A stretch of DNA of 23,310 nucleotides from Actinomycetes bacterium (GTDB taxonomy: Bacteria > Actinomycetota > Actinomycetes > Actinomycetales > Microbacteriaceae), in contig JAEWJG010000114.1 in the NCBI GenBank assembly GCA_023386675.1, forward strand, positions 1 to 23,310. The letters are read 5' to 3'. The notes under the pieces are model-generated. The model saw nothing but the letters and a program-made list of their open reading frames with translations, ran no database searches and had not been told where the DNA came from. Below, piece by piece: positions 14,886-22,743 of the stretch; positions within the stretch are counted from its first letter, which is position 1; each line of letters opens with the position of its first letter. A program made the position numbers and the translations under genes.

Positions 14886-15374
14886 TCAGCCGTAAGTATC
14901 GCGCGGGCCACGCCCTGGAATCGACCTGGGACCTCTTTTCCAGGAGGGGGCGTCCGGCCCCTGAAAACGGATCGACTCGATCTCCGCCTGGGGGAAGCGC
15001 TCGGCGATCCGCGCGAGGAGCTCGGATCGCATCATCCGCAGCTGCGTCGCCCACGCCGTCGACTCGCACCGGACGACCAGGACGCCGTCCGCGATCTGCT
15101 CCGGGAACGCGTGCTTCGCGGTCTCCTCACCGGCCAGTTCTCGCCAACCGTCGAGCACATCCGACTGGGCGAGCGCCGACGTCCATCCCAGCTGTGCGGC
15201 GAGCGCGTCGACCACGTCACCGACGCCGTGCGGATCGCGCCCGCTACCGAAAGGACGGCTGAGCCCGTCCGCCTGGTCGTCGCGCGCAGCCCGTTTGCGC
15301 CTCGCCGGCGTCCCGGTGAACAGCGACTTCAGCCGCAGGTAGACGGCGGATGCCTCACTGGGTCGGTCAGGCAC
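14886..15374 (-). CDS. dciA: DciA (DUF721) replicative helicase loader
   Basis: 162 aa. The DUF721 core spans about 52-140: VGDVVDALAAQLGW, DVLDGWRELAGEETAKHAFP, GVLVVRCESTAWATQLRMM, with the C-terminal PSWKRGPRS motif at about 143-151. DciA proteins load the DnaB helicase at replication forks in bacteria lacking DnaC/DnaI. The position between recF and gyrB is the usual actinobacterial one. The N-terminal 50 residues are basic and low in predicted order. GTG at 15374 was chosen because it overlaps the recF TGA by 8 nt and is the only start next to the coupling point; the open frame extends much further upstream inside recF but that part is a shadow. The AT-richer 14763-14885 follows. Confidence 0.9.
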   Translation of the reverse strand: MPDRPSEASAVYLRLKSLFTGTPARRKRAARDDQADGLSRPFGSGRDPHGVGDVVDALAAQLGWTSALAQSDVLDGWRELAGEETAKHAFPEQIADGVLVVRCESTAWATQLRMMRSELLARIAERFPQAEIESIRFQGPDAPSWKRGPRSIPGRGPRDTYG

Positions 15375-16536
15375 CGGCGGGCTCCACGATCGTCCCGGCG
15401 TCGATGCGAACGGTGTGCGCCGTGAGCTCATCGGGCACGTCGTCGTAGACCGCTGCGGTGATGAGGACCTGCTCGTAACCGGATACGGCGGTTGCGAGCA
15501 TCCGCCGCCGGGCCTGGTCGAGCTCGGCGAAAACATCATCGAGGATGAGAACGGGATCCCCGGTCGTGGACTCGCGGCGCAGCAGCTCCGCGGAGGCCAG
15601 CTTGAGCGCGAGGGCGAACGACCATGACTCGCCGTGGCTGGCGTATCCCTTGGCGGGCAGGTCGTTGAGCTCGAACAGCACATCGTCGCGGTGCGGCCCC
15701 ACCAGGGTGAGGCCGCGGTCGAGCTCCTTACGGCGCACGGCCGCGAGAGCGCGGCGGAACGCGTCCGGCGTCGCGACACCGGCTGATCCGGTTACCGTCT
15801 CGTCGCCGGCACCGTCGTCGTCGTCCTCGACGTGCGCTCCGAAGATCGTGAGCTGCGGCACCAGCCGGGGGTGGTGGTCATCGCCCGCAACGGACTGATA
15901 GGCCGCGACGAGCGGATCGCTCAGCCGGCCCACCAGGTCGAGTCGCGCATCCATGAGCTCCGAGCCGAGCTGGATGAGCCGGTCGTCCCAGATGTCGAGC
16001 GTGCCGAGCTGATCCTCCCGCACCCGCGACGCGCGAGCAGACTTCAGCAGCGTGTTCCTCTGCTTGAGGACACGCTCGTAGTCGGCGATCACACCCGAGA
16101 ACCGAGGATTCCGCTGGATGAGCAGCTGGTCGAGGAAACGTCGGCGGATACCCGGTTCGCCGCGGACGAGCGCGAGATCCTCTGGGGCGAAGAGGACGCT
16201 CGAGAAGTAGCGTGGGAGCTCGCGCGGCTTGATCGCCGCCCGGTTCACCTGCGCCCGGTTCGGGGACGAGCGGTTGAGTTGCACCTCGACCAGAAGCTCG
16301 CGCCCCTCGTGCTGGATGCGCGCCCGCACGATGGCGGCGTCGGCATCCTTGCGGATCATCGCCTGGTCGCTCGACACCCGGTGCGACCCGAGGGTGCTCA
16401 GGTAGCCGAGCGACTCGACGAGGTTGGTCTTCCCCTGGCCGTTGCGGCCGACGAACAGATTCGCGCCGGCCGCGAACGGCACCTCCGCGGTGCGGTAATT
16501 GCGGAAGTCGGTCAGGGAGAGATGTGTGACACGCAA
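15367..16536 (-). CDS. recF: DNA replication and repair protein RecF
   Basis: 389 aa, SMC/ABC-type ATPase that helps load RecA at single-strand gaps. Walker A GRNGQGKTN at 30-38, signature motif in SHGESWSFALALKLA at 300-314, Walker B DPVLILDDVFAELD at 327-340. An acidic low-complexity insertion (VEDDDDGAGDETVTGS, about 236-251) precedes the C-terminal ATPase half; such inserts are common in actinobacterial RecF. Start is TTG at 16536, directly before RVTHLSLTDFRNY, the canonical RecF N-terminus; no ribosome site is seen and the gnd stop is 7 nt upstream, so translation probably depends on terminating gnd ribosomes. Overlaps dciA. Confidence 0.97.
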   Translation of the reverse strand: MRVTHLSLTDFRNYRTAEVPFAAGANLFVGRNGQGKTNLVESLGYLSTLGSHRVSSDQAMIRKDADAAIVRARIQHEGRELLVEVQLNRSSPNRAQVNRAAIKPRELPRYFSSVLFAPEDLALVRGEPGIRRRFLDQLLIQRNPRFSGVIADYERVLKQRNTLLKSARASRVREDQLGTLDIWDDRLIQLGSELMDARLDLVGRLSDPLVAAYQSVAGDDHHPRLVPQLTIFGAHVEDDDDGAGDETVTGSAGVATPDAFRRALAAVRRKELDRGLTLVGPHRDDVLFELNDLPAKGYASHGESWSFALALKLASAELLRRESTTGDPVLILDDVFAELDQARRRMLATAVSGYEQVLITAAVYDDVPDELTAHTVRIDAGTIVEPAGA

Positions 16537-16543
16537 GAAGGTT

Positions 16544-17431
16544 TCAGTCCACGGCCTTCACGGCGTGACCGCCGAACTGGTTACGCAGAGCGGCGACGGC
16601 CTTCATCGCGGGCGAGTCCTCCTGGCGGGAGACGAAGCGCGCGAAGATCGAGGCGCTGATCGTCGGGACCGGGACGGCGTTGTTGAGCGCCTCCTCGACG
16701 GTCCAGCGGCCCTCGCCCGAGTCCTGCACGTAGCCCTCGATGTGCTCGAACTCCGGATCCTGCTCGAGCGCGCGCACCAGGAGGTCGAGCAGCCAGGAGC
16801 GCACGACGGTGCCGCGCTGCCATGCCTTGAAGGTGCCCGTGACGTCCTTGATGATGTCCTTGCGGGTGTCGAGGAGCTCGTAGCCCTCGGCGTACGCCTG
16901 CATGAGCGCGTACTCGATGCCGTTGTGCACCATCTTCGCGTAGTGGCCGGCGCCGACCTCGCCCACGTGGACGAAGCCCTCGTCTCGCGGACCCTCCGGG
17001 CGCAGCGCGTCGAAGACCGGCATCACGCGCTCGACCTGGTCGGCGGAGCCGCCGACCATGAGGCCGTAGCCGTTCTCCAGGCCCCAGATGCCGCCCGAGA
17101 CGCCGACATCCATGAAGTCGACGCCCCGCGGCGCGAGCAGCTCGGCGTGCTTGAAGTCCTCAGTGAACTTCGAGTTGCCGCCGTCGATGACCAGGTCGCC
17201 CTTCTCGAGCAGGGGCTCGAGGTCGCGGATGACCGAGTCGGTGATCTGTCCGGCGGGCACCATGACCCACACCGTGCGCGGTGCCGGCAGCGCTGCGACG
17301 AGGTCGGCCACGGTCGCGACGTCCGAGACGTCCGGGTTCGTGTCGTATCCGGTGACGTCGATGCCGTTCTTCTCGAGCCGGGCACGCATGTTGTTGCCCA
17401 TGCGTCCGAGACCGATGAGGCCGATGTGCAT
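16544..17431 (-). CDS. gnd: 6-phosphogluconate dehydrogenase, decarboxylating (short form)
   Basis: 295 aa, much shorter than the roughly 470-aa classical enzyme; this is the short YqeC/GndA-like class. Converts 6-phosphogluconate to ribulose 5-phosphate and CO2. Rossmann motif GLGRMG at 7-12, DGGNSKF at 83-89, DVGVSGGIWGLENGYGLMVGG starting at 108, catalytic Lys166 and Asn170 in HYAKMVHNGIEY. The residues after the second strand (GYDTNPD, Asp30) hint at NAD rather than NADP, as reported for other short forms, which is an inference. The ATG has GAAGGA 6 nt upstream. Sits between dnaN and recF, a placement seen in Streptomyces and other actinobacteria, so it is not a recent insertion. Confidence 0.95.
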   Translation of the reverse strand: MHIGLIGLGRMGNNMRARLEKNGIDVTGYDTNPDVSDVATVADLVAALPAPRTVWVMVPAGQITDSVIRDLEPLLEKGDLVIDGGNSKFTEDFKHAELLAPRGVDFMDVGVSGGIWGLENGYGLMVGGSADQVERVMPVFDALRPEGPRDEGFVHVGEVGAGHYAKMVHNGIEYALMQAYAEGYELLDTRKDIIKDVTGTFKAWQRGTVVRSWLLDLLVRALEQDPEFEHIEGYVQDSGEGRWTVEEALNNAVPVPTISASIFARFVSRQEDSPAMKAVAALRNQFGGHAVKAVD

Positions 17432-17466
17432 GATTGTCCTTCTCTTCTCTTCTTACCGACGCCGGG

Positions 17467-18612
17467 TCAGCGGAGGAGCAGGTTCGGCTGCAGCAGGTAC
17501 TTGTAAGAGTCCGCGCCTGCCTGATCCTTGGACGTCTGGCTCGTGATGAGCACAGGGCCCGGCTTGTTGGGGTTCTCGGTCTTGGTGAAGGAGATGCGCA
17601 CGAATTCCGAGTGCACCGCCCCGAGACCGTCCAGCAGGAACTGCGGCTTCAATGAAACCACCGTCTCCTGGCCAGTGAGAAGAGCGTCGATGCTCTCGGA
17701 TGCCTGCGCCTGCTCCGAGCCGATCGCTTCCAGCGTCAGCCCGTCGGCGGTGAAGGTGTAGCGGAGCGCGGCCTCGCGCTCCAGCACCAGGGCGACGCGG
17801 CGGGTCGCCTCGATGAGCTCGGCAGTGTTGATCACCGCGTAGTTGTCGACCTGCTCCGGGAACAGCCGGCGCACCGGCGGGAAGTTGCCCTTGATCAGCA
17901 GGGAGGTGACCGTCTTGCGGTCGGCCGTGAACGCGATGAGCTCGCGCTCGTCGCGGTTGGTGATCGAGATGGACACGTTGCCGCTGTGGCCGAACGTCTT
18001 GCCGATCTCGGTCAAAGTCCGGGCGGGGACGAGAGCCGTGACGGGCTCGCCGGAGGTCGTGCCGTTGTCCCAGTCGATCTCGCGGACGGCCACCCGGTAG
18101 CGGTCGGTGGCGACGAGGCCGAGGGTGTTGTCCCCCACCTCGAGCTGCACACCGGTGATGACCGGGGTCACGTCGTCGCGCGAGGCGGCCACGCCGACCT
18201 GCGCGACCGCCTGTGCGAACTCCTCAGCCGGCACCAGCCCGGCCTCACCGCTCACCTGCGGGATGCTCGGGTATTCCTCGACCGGCATGGAGAGCAGCGT
18301 GAAGTTGGCGGAACCGGCGCGCACGACGATCTTGGACTCCTCCGTCGAGAAGCGCACAGGTGCGTTAGGCAGCTTGGATGCGATCTCGGCGAGGAGCCGG
18401 CCGGAGACGAGGACGCGTCCCGGCTCCTCGACCTCTGCGGCGATCTCGGTCTGCGCCGACACCTCGTAGTCGAAGGACGACAGCTGGAGCCCGTTCTCCG
18501 TCGTCTCGATGAGCACACCGCTCAGGATGGGCAGGGTCGTCCGCTGCGGAAGGAGCTTCACCGCGAAGGAGACGGCCTCGCTGAACACATCCCGATTGGC
18601 TTGGAACTTCAC
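17467..18612 (-). CDS. dnaN: DNA polymerase III sliding clamp (beta subunit)
   Basis: 381 aa, the expected length for the clamp with three topologically equal domains. Seen: MKFQANRDVFSEAVSFAVK, PQRTTLPILSGVLIE, VATDRYRVAVREI, and the C-terminal segment with KYLLQPNLLLR; bacterial clamps usually end with a PMR-like tripeptide after a Leu-rich stretch, here LLLR. It encircles DNA and tethers polymerase III and repair factors. GTG at 18612 is preceded by GAGGAG 5 nt upstream. Separated from dnaA by the oriC region; 35 bp before gnd, so dnaN-gnd-recF-dciA look like one transcription unit. Confidence 0.98.
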   Translation of the reverse strand: MKFQANRDVFSEAVSFAVKLLPQRTTLPILSGVLIETTENGLQLSSFDYEVSAQTEIAAEVEEPGRVLVSGRLLAEIASKLPNAPVRFSTEESKIVVRAGSANFTLLSMPVEEYPSIPQVSGEAGLVPAEEFAQAVAQVGVAASRDDVTPVITGVQLEVGDNTLGLVATDRYRVAVREIDWDNGTTSGEPVTALVPARTLTEIGKTFGHSGNVSISITNRDERELIAFTADRKTVTSLLIKGNFPPVRRLFPEQVDNYAVINTAELIEATRRVALVLEREAALRYTFTADGLTLEAIGSEQAQASESIDALLTGQETVVSLKPQFLLDGLGAVHSEFVRISFTKTENPNKPGPVLITSQTSKDQAGADSYKYLLQPNLLLR

Positions 18613-18650
18613 GAAGTCTCCTCTGGCGGCTTGACGGTCGGACGTGACAA

Positions 18651-18656
18651 ATCCTA
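18651..18656 (-). promoter_or_regulatory. -10 element of dnaN
   Basis: TAGGAT on the minus strand, start near 18644 and a leader of about 31 nt carrying the GAGGAG ribosome site. The -35 (TTCCGC region) is weak. Confidence 0.45.
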
Positions 18657-18763
18657 GCGCCTGGCCTGTGACGCGGAAGCGGCGGTGCGTCGGGCCCCAG
18701 AAGGTTGTCGTCCGCCCCCTATGAGAAGAGTTAAGAAGTAATCGTGTTAACCGCTGTGGAAAC

Positions 18764-18772
18764 TGTGGATAA
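18764..18772 (-). promoter_or_regulatory. DnaA box (perfect TTATCCACA)
   Basis: Reads TGTGGATAA on the plus strand, preceded 9 bp away by the weaker TGTGGAAAC. Adjacent to the A/T-rich tract. Confidence 0.85.
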
Positions 18773-18943
18773 CTTTGTCGAAGTCAGGCGGACACAGGGA
18801 ACTACAGGTCGGTGACTTGTTGATGGCCTGCGGATTCCGCCTGTTGACAGGCCGCGGGGCGGATGACCTCGAGGCGATGCAATTCACAGGACGTCGGTCG
18901 TCGTCCCCACTAACGGCCCTGTTGTCCGGAAGCTCTCCACAAG

Positions 18944-18952
18944 TTATCCACA
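18944..18952 (+). promoter_or_regulatory. DnaA box (perfect TTATCCACA)
   Basis: Perfect plus-strand match, followed after one base by GTGTTAATAA, the same 10-mer found twice in the 4.7-kb cluster. Confidence 0.85.
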
Positions 18953-18991
18953 CGTGTTAATAACGAATTGTCCCCACTCTGGGGATGGATT

Positions 18992-19000
18992 TGTGGATAA
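18992..19000 (-). promoter_or_regulatory. DnaA box (perfect TTATCCACA)
   Basis: TGTGGATAA on the plus strand, 23 bp beyond the dnaA stop codon; inverted relative to the 18944 box, centres 48 bp apart. Confidence 0.85.
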
Positions 19001-19023
19001 GTGCTGCGCTCGGGACGGCGCGC

Positions 19024-20457
19024 CTACTTGCCGTAGCGGTGGTTCTGCTTGATCCGGCTGGTCAGCTCGGTGACCTGGTTGTAGATCGAGCGGCGCTCCT
19101 TCATGAGCTCGCTGATCTTCTTGTTCGCGTACATGACCGTGGTGTGATCGCGGCCGCCGAAGAGCTGTCCGATCTTCGGCAGCGACAGGTTGGTCAGCTC
19201 ACGGCAGAGGTACATGGCGATCTGCCGGGCGGTGGCGACCGCCTGCGACCGGCTGGACCCGTAGAGGTCGTCGACGGTGAGCTTGAAGTACTCGGCGGTG
19301 TTGGTGATGATGTCCGTCGGCGCGATCACGTTGTCGTCGTCGAGCGTGATCAGGTCCTTCAGCACCGTCTGCACCAGCGGCATGTCGACGGGCGTGCGGT
19401 TGAGGCTCGCGAACGCGGTGACACGGATCAGCGTCCCCTCGAGCTCACGGATGTTGCTGGACACCTTCGTCGCCATGAACTCGAGGATGTCGTCGGGCAC
19501 CTGGATCTTCTCGCTTTGCGCCTTCTTGCGCAGGATCGCGATGCGGGTCTCGAGGTCGGGCACCTGGACGTCCGTGATCAGGCCCCACTCGAAGCGCGAC
19601 CGCATGCGGTCCTCGAACCCGGTCAGCATCTTCGGTGGCAGATCGGACGTGATGACGACCTGCTTGTTGTGGTCGTGCAGCGTGTTGAAGGTGTGGAAGA
19701 ACGCCTCCTGCGTCTCCACCGCCCGCTGCAGGAACTGGATGTCGTCGATCAGCAGGATGTCGATGTTGCGGTACCGCGCCTGGAATGACGAGCCGCGGTT
19801 GTTCGCGATCGAGTTGATGAAGTCGTTCGTGAACTCCTCGCTCGACACGTACCGCACCCGGATCCCCGGGTAGAGGCTCATCGCGTAGTGGCCGATGGCG
19901 TGGAGGAGGTGCGTCTTGCCGAGACCGGAGTCGCCGTAGATGAAGAGCGGGTTGTACGCCTTGGCCGGAGCCTCGGCCACCGCGACCGCCGCGGCATGCG
20001 CGAAGCGGTTGGACTGCCCGATGACGAAGTTGTCGAAGCTGTACTTGGAGTTGAGCCGGGTGTCGCCGCCGCGGGGAGGTGCCGTGATCTCCGGTGCCGG
20101 CTGGCTCACCAGCGGCGGAGCGAGCTGCTCCACATAGGCGGGAGCGGTCTCCGGCTCCGCCGCAGCGCTCATCGACTCCTGCTGGATCTCCGGGTTGACG
20201 ACGATCGCGAAGGTGTTGACCGCCAGAGCGTCGTCGAGGCCGCTGATCGCGTTCAGGAGGGGGAGCCGGCTGCGCTGCTCGATCATCCCGCGGGTGAACT
20301 CGTTGGGCACCTCCAGGTAGAAGGTGCCGGCCATGATGCCCTTGGGCTCGACCAGGCTGAGGAACCCGTAGAGCTGCGGGGTGATCCGATCGTCCGTCTC
20401 GAGTTTTCCGAGCACGTCCTGCCATGCCGCAGCTATGGGCTCTTCGCTGCCTGCCAT
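19024..20457 (-). CDS. dnaA: Chromosomal replication initiator DnaA
   Basis: 477 aa. Domain I at about 1-90 (helicase/partner binding), Pro/Glu-rich domain II linker at about 95-135, AAA+ domain III with Walker A GDSGLGKTH at 175-183 and Walker B LIDDIQF at 236-242, sensor and arginine-rich segments to about 375, and domain IV with the DNA-binding signature GGRDHTTVMYA at 434-444. ATP-DnaA binds the boxes either side of its own gene and opens oriC. ATG at 20457 has GGGGAA a few bases upstream. The 5' region carries further DnaA boxes and a long inverted repeat, consistent with autoregulation, which is inferred. Confidence 0.98.
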   Translation of the reverse strand: MAGSEEPIAAAWQDVLGKLETDDRITPQLYGFLSLVEPKGIMAGTFYLEVPNEFTRGMIEQRSRLPLLNAISGLDDALAVNTFAIVVNPEIQQESMSAAAEPETAPAYVEQLAPPLVSQPAPEITAPPRGGDTRLNSKYSFDNFVIGQSNRFAHAAAVAVAEAPAKAYNPLFIYGDSGLGKTHLLHAIGHYAMSLYPGIRVRYVSSEEFTNDFINSIANNRGSSFQARYRNIDILLIDDIQFLQRAVETQEAFFHTFNTLHDHNKQVVITSDLPPKMLTGFEDRMRSRFEWGLITDVQVPDLETRIAILRKKAQSEKIQVPDDILEFMATKVSSNIRELEGTLIRVTAFASLNRTPVDMPLVQTVLKDLITLDDDNVIAPTDIITNTAEYFKLTVDDLYGSSRSQAVATARQIAMYLCRELTNLSLPKIGQLFGGRDHTTVMYANKKISELMKERRSIYNQVTELTSRIKQNHRYGK

Positions 20458-20494
20458 CGTTCCCCGTCTTCGTCTGTTTTGCGGATGCCGTCAG

Positions 20495-20536
20495 CCCGAC
20501 GAGGGGACGAGTCGACCCCCGGTGACTCTCGTCGGG
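20495..20536. repeat. 9-bp inverted repeat in the dnaA leader
   Basis: CCCGACGAG (20495-20503) and CTCGTCGGG (20528-20536), perfect arms, 24-nt loop. In the dnaA mRNA it would form a stem about 40 nt before the start codon. Confidence 0.6.
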
Positions 20537-20659
20537 TTGGCGGCTTCGGATGCCGCCGGTGGGTATTCACAGAGTTATCCACCGCTGTGTGAGCAATACC
20601 GTAGCGATCTCCGGCCAGAATTGGCATGGCCTGGGGATAACTTTCGACCTCACGGTAAC

Positions 20660-20668
20660 TTGTCCACA
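20660..20668 (+). promoter_or_regulatory. DnaA box (TTGTCCACA)
   Basis: Exact match to the form preferred in Streptomyces and other high-GC actinobacteria, in the dnaA upstream region; probable DnaA autoregulation site. Confidence 0.75.
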
Positions 20669-20765
20669 GAAGGTCGATCAAATCCGATCCGCGGCATACG
20701 TCGGCGCGTCGAACATCGCTTCCCTGCCAATACCGTGCATAATCAGTGGATTTGAGTCGATCGGT

Positions 20766-20795
20766 TTGACCTCGTCCCTGGTAAGGCCGTAGTTT
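20766..20795 (+). promoter_or_regulatory. rpmH operon promoter
   Basis: TTGACC (20766-20771), 18-bp spacer, TAGTTT (20790-20795). Start near 20802, leader of about 100 nt. Confidence 0.6.
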
Positions 20796-20809
20796 TAATC
20801 AGTTGACTT

Positions 20810-20870
20810 GCAGCCGTTGCGGCTGCCCTCAAACTTTCCTGGTCCCCGTGCTGGCATCCCATCTCAGCAC
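20810..20870 (+). promoter_or_regulatory. Two hairpins in the rpmH leader
   Basis: GCAGCC-gttgc-GGCTGC (20810-20826) and GTGCTG/CAGCAC (20848-20853, 20865-20870, 11-nt loop). They could allow leader-level control of ribosomal protein L34, but no T-run follows, so this is structural only. Confidence 0.35.
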
Positions 20871-20903
20871 AGGCCTGCGAAGAGATCACCCACGGAGATA
20901 GAT

Positions 20904-21041
20904 ATGAGCAAGAGAACGTTCCAGCCGAACAACCGCAAGCGCGCGAAGACCCACGGTTTCCGCCTCCGCATGCGCACCCGTGCCGGCCGTGCCATCCTGT
21001 CCGCGCGCCGCAGCAAGGGCCGCACCAAGCTCTCCGCCTGA
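20904..21041 (+). CDS. rpmH: 50S ribosomal protein L34
   Basis: 45 aa, very basic, canonical L34: MSKRTFQPNNRKRAKTHGFR, then RMRTRAGRAILSARRSKGR, ending KLSA. Binds 23S rRNA in the large subunit. ATG at 20904 with GGAGA upstream. Divergent from dnaA; heads rpmH-rnpA-yidD-yidC-jag, the conserved bacterial order beside the origin. Confidence 0.98.
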   Translation: MSKRTFQPNNRKRAKTHGFRLRMRTRAGRAILSARRSKGRTKLSA

Positions 21042-21066
21042 TCCTCTTCCGGCAGGGGGCCGCTCG

Positions 21067-21453
21067 GTGCTCGCGAAAGCCAATCGCATCACGCGCGGGG
21101 TGGACTACCGGGTGACCGTTCGTCGTGGTGCTCGCGTGTCCGGCGCGAGCACGTTGACGTACATCCGCCCGAATCCCGACTCCGACGTGGTGCGTTTCGG
21201 CTTCATCGTGAGCAAGACGGTCGGCAACGCGGTGACGCGCAACCTGATCCGGCGCCGGCTGAAGGCGGCCGCCTACGACCTCCTCCCCCGGTTCGCATCG
21301 TCGGAGGTGCCGCCGGGCGGACTGGATGTGGTCGTGCGCGCATTGCCAGCCTCCGTACAAGCGCCGTGGGCTAGCCTGCACGAAGAACTCTCCCGGGCTT
21401 CGGCCCGTTTCACCAGCCGCAGTCATCTCAGTAAGGGCAGCGTCCGTCCATGA
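21067..21453 (+). CDS. rnpA: Ribonuclease P protein component
   Basis: 128 aa. Protein subunit that assists the RNase P RNA in tRNA 5' maturation. Seen: VLAKANRITRGVDYRVTVRRG, FGFIVSKTVGNAVTRNLIRRRLKAA (the RNR RNA-binding motif, RNLIRRRLK), and DVVVRALPAS. Start is GTG at 21067, preceded by AGGGGG with 7-nt spacing; the conserved AKANRI follows directly, ruling out the longer frame that runs back through rpmH. It ends in ATGA, overlapping the yidD start. Confidence 0.96.
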   Translation: MLAKANRITRGVDYRVTVRRGARVSGASTLTYIRPNPDSDVVRFGFIVSKTVGNAVTRNLIRRRLKAAAYDLLPRFASSEVPPGGLDVVVRALPASVQAPWASLHEELSRASARFTSRSHLSKGSVRP

Positions 21454-21755
21454 ACACCGCGATCGCAGCAGTGCTCCTCGCGCCGCGGAACGTCGCGGTG
21501 CTCCTGTTGCGCGGGTACCGGGCGGTGATCTCCCCGCTCTATGGCGATGTGTGCCGGTACTACCCGTCCTGCTCGGCCTATGCACTGCAGGCTATCCAGC
21601 AGCACGGCGTCGTGGTGGGGTCGTTCTTGGGAATCCGTCGGATCCTCCGCTGCCATCCGTGGGCGGCGGGCGGTGTCGACGATGTGCCGCCGGCGCGGAA
21701 GCCGCGGTACCAGGTCACCCCGTTCGGATTCGTCGTCAGCCATCGAAGGGCCTAG
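21450..21755 (+). CDS. yidD: Membrane protein insertion efficiency factor YidD
   Basis: 101 aa. Core motif LLRGYRAVISPLYGDVCRYYPSCSAYALQAI, with the CRYxPSCSxYA signature, then GIRRILRCHPWAAGGVDDVP. Small peripheral membrane protein that aids YidC-dependent insertion. The ATG overlaps the rnpA stop (ATGA), and yidC starts 9 bp after its stop, so the three are translationally linked. Confidence 0.96.
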   Translation: MNTAIAAVLLAPRNVAVLLLRGYRAVISPLYGDVCRYYPSCSAYALQAIQQHGVVVGSFLGIRRILRCHPWAAGGVDDVPPARKPRYQVTPFGFVVSHRRA

Positions 21756-21764
21756 CTACAACAC

Positions 21765-22730
21765 ATGGACATCATCGGAACCATCCTCTGGCCCATCAAA
21801 TGGGTCGTGGAGCTGATCCTTGTCGCCTTCCATTGGCTGTTCTCCACGATGGGTCTCGACCCGGCGGCCGGCATCACCTGGGTGCTCGCCATCGTCGGTC
21901 TGACCGTCGTCGTCCGCGCTGCCCTCATCCCGATCTTCGTCCGGCAGATCAAGAACCAGCGACGGATGCTGGAGATCGCCCCGCAGCTGAAGAAGATCCA
22001 GGACAAGTACAAGGGCAAGAAGGACCAGTTCTCCCGCGAGGCCATGTCACGCGAGACCATGGAGCTCTACAAGAAGACGGGTACCAACCCGCTGAGCTCC
22101 TGCCTCCCCTTGCTCCTGCAGATGCCCGTATTCTTCTCGCTGTTCCAGGTGCTCAACGGAGCCCAGGGCGGCAAGGCCGGTGTCGGCCCGCTGAACGCGG
22201 AGCTCGCGCAGCAGTTCGGCAACGCGACGCTGTTCGGCGTCGCTCCCCTGCACCAGAGCTTCCAGGGCGCGATGAACTCGCACCCGCCGCAGGTCGCGGT
22301 CATGATCATCGCGGCTGTTATGGTTATTCTGATGACGGGCTCGCAGTTCCTGACTCAGCTGCAGATCGTCTCGAAGAACATGTCGCCCGAGACCAAGGCG
22401 AGCCCGCAGTTCAAGCAGCAGCGCATCCTGCTGTACCTGCTCCCCTTCGTGTTCCTCTTCTCGGGCTTCGCCTTCCCCCTCGGCGTGATGTTCTACTGGC
22501 TGACCTCGAACCTGTGGACCATGGGCCAGCAGTTCCTCGTCATCCGGAACATGCCGACTCCGGGCTCCGACGCCGCGAAGGCGCGTGAGGCCCGTCTGGC
22601 GAAGAAGGGCAAGCTCGTCCAGGACGGCGCGACCGTGCTCACCGTCGAGGAGCAGCCGAAGAAGCAGCAGCCGACTCAGCGCGTGCAGCCCGTGAGCAAG
22701 TCGCGCGCCAAGAAGCAAGCAGGAAAGTAA
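21765..22730 (+). CDS. yidC: Membrane protein insertase YidC/Oxa1
   Basis: 321 aa, gram-positive-type YidC without the large periplasmic domain. Five hydrophobic segments, at about 3-29, 36-56, 108-130, 184-206 and 222-255, with the conserved Arg51 in VVVRAALIPIFVRQIK and the PLSSCLPLLLQMPVFFSLF segment. Basic Lys/Gln-rich C-terminal tail (PKKQQPTQRVQPVSKSRAKKQ) probably contacts ribosomes. Inserts membrane proteins alone or with SecYEG. ATG at 21765 follows yidD by 9 bp; no strong ribosome site, so coupled translation is likely. Confidence 0.97.
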   Translation: MDIIGTILWPIKWVVELILVAFHWLFSTMGLDPAAGITWVLAIVGLTVVVRAALIPIFVRQIKNQRRMLEIAPQLKKIQDKYKGKKDQFSREAMSRETMELYKKTGTNPLSSCLPLLLQMPVFFSLFQVLNGAQGGKAGVGPLNAELAQQFGNATLFGVAPLHQSFQGAMNSHPPQVAVMIIAAVMVILMTGSQFLTQLQIVSKNMSPETKASPQFKQQRILLYLLPFVFLFSGFAFPLGVMFYWLTSNLWTMGQQFLVIRNMPTPGSDAAKAREARLAKKGKLVQDGATVLTVEEQPKKQQPTQRVQPVSKSRAKKQAGK

Positions 22731-22743
22731 GGACCGCGCACCG

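Larger units (their letters stand above)
18613..19023. other. oriC: Chromosomal replication origin oriC (dnaN-dnaA spacer)
   Basis: 411 bp without a gene between dnaN and dnaA. It holds three perfect TTATCCACA boxes (listed separately), one near-box TTGTCCCCA (plus 18968-18976) and two weaker ones (minus 18755-18763; plus 18933-18941). An A/T-rich tract at 18721-18752 (gagaagagttaagaag, then taatcgtgttaa) next to the first box is the best DNA-unwinding candidate; a second, GTGTTAATAA, follows the 18944 box. Position between dnaA and dnaN is the standard actinobacterial oriC. The number of clear boxes is small compared with Streptomyces. Confidence 0.9.
20458..20903. promoter_or_regulatory. 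dnaA-rpmH divergent regulatory region with DnaA boxes
   Basis: 446 bp without a gene. Contains a perfect TTGTCCACA box (plus 20660-20668), TTATCCACC (plus 20575-20583) and TGGGGATAA (minus box TTATCCCCA, 20632-20640), an inverted repeat near the dnaA start, the rpmH promoter and two leader hairpins. These boxes lie over the presumed dnaA promoter, so DnaA autorepression is likely. I could not place the dnaA -10/-35 with confidence. Confidence 0.7.

Noticed and set aside
14870..14939. Direct repeat gacctctttt (14870-14879 and 14930-14939)
   Set aside because: Only 10 bp, one copy inside the dciA coding end and one after it; no further structure.
16544..17431. gnd as a foreign insertion between dnaN and recF
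   Set aside because: The same placement is normal in other actinobacteria, and composition and codon use look like the neighbours.
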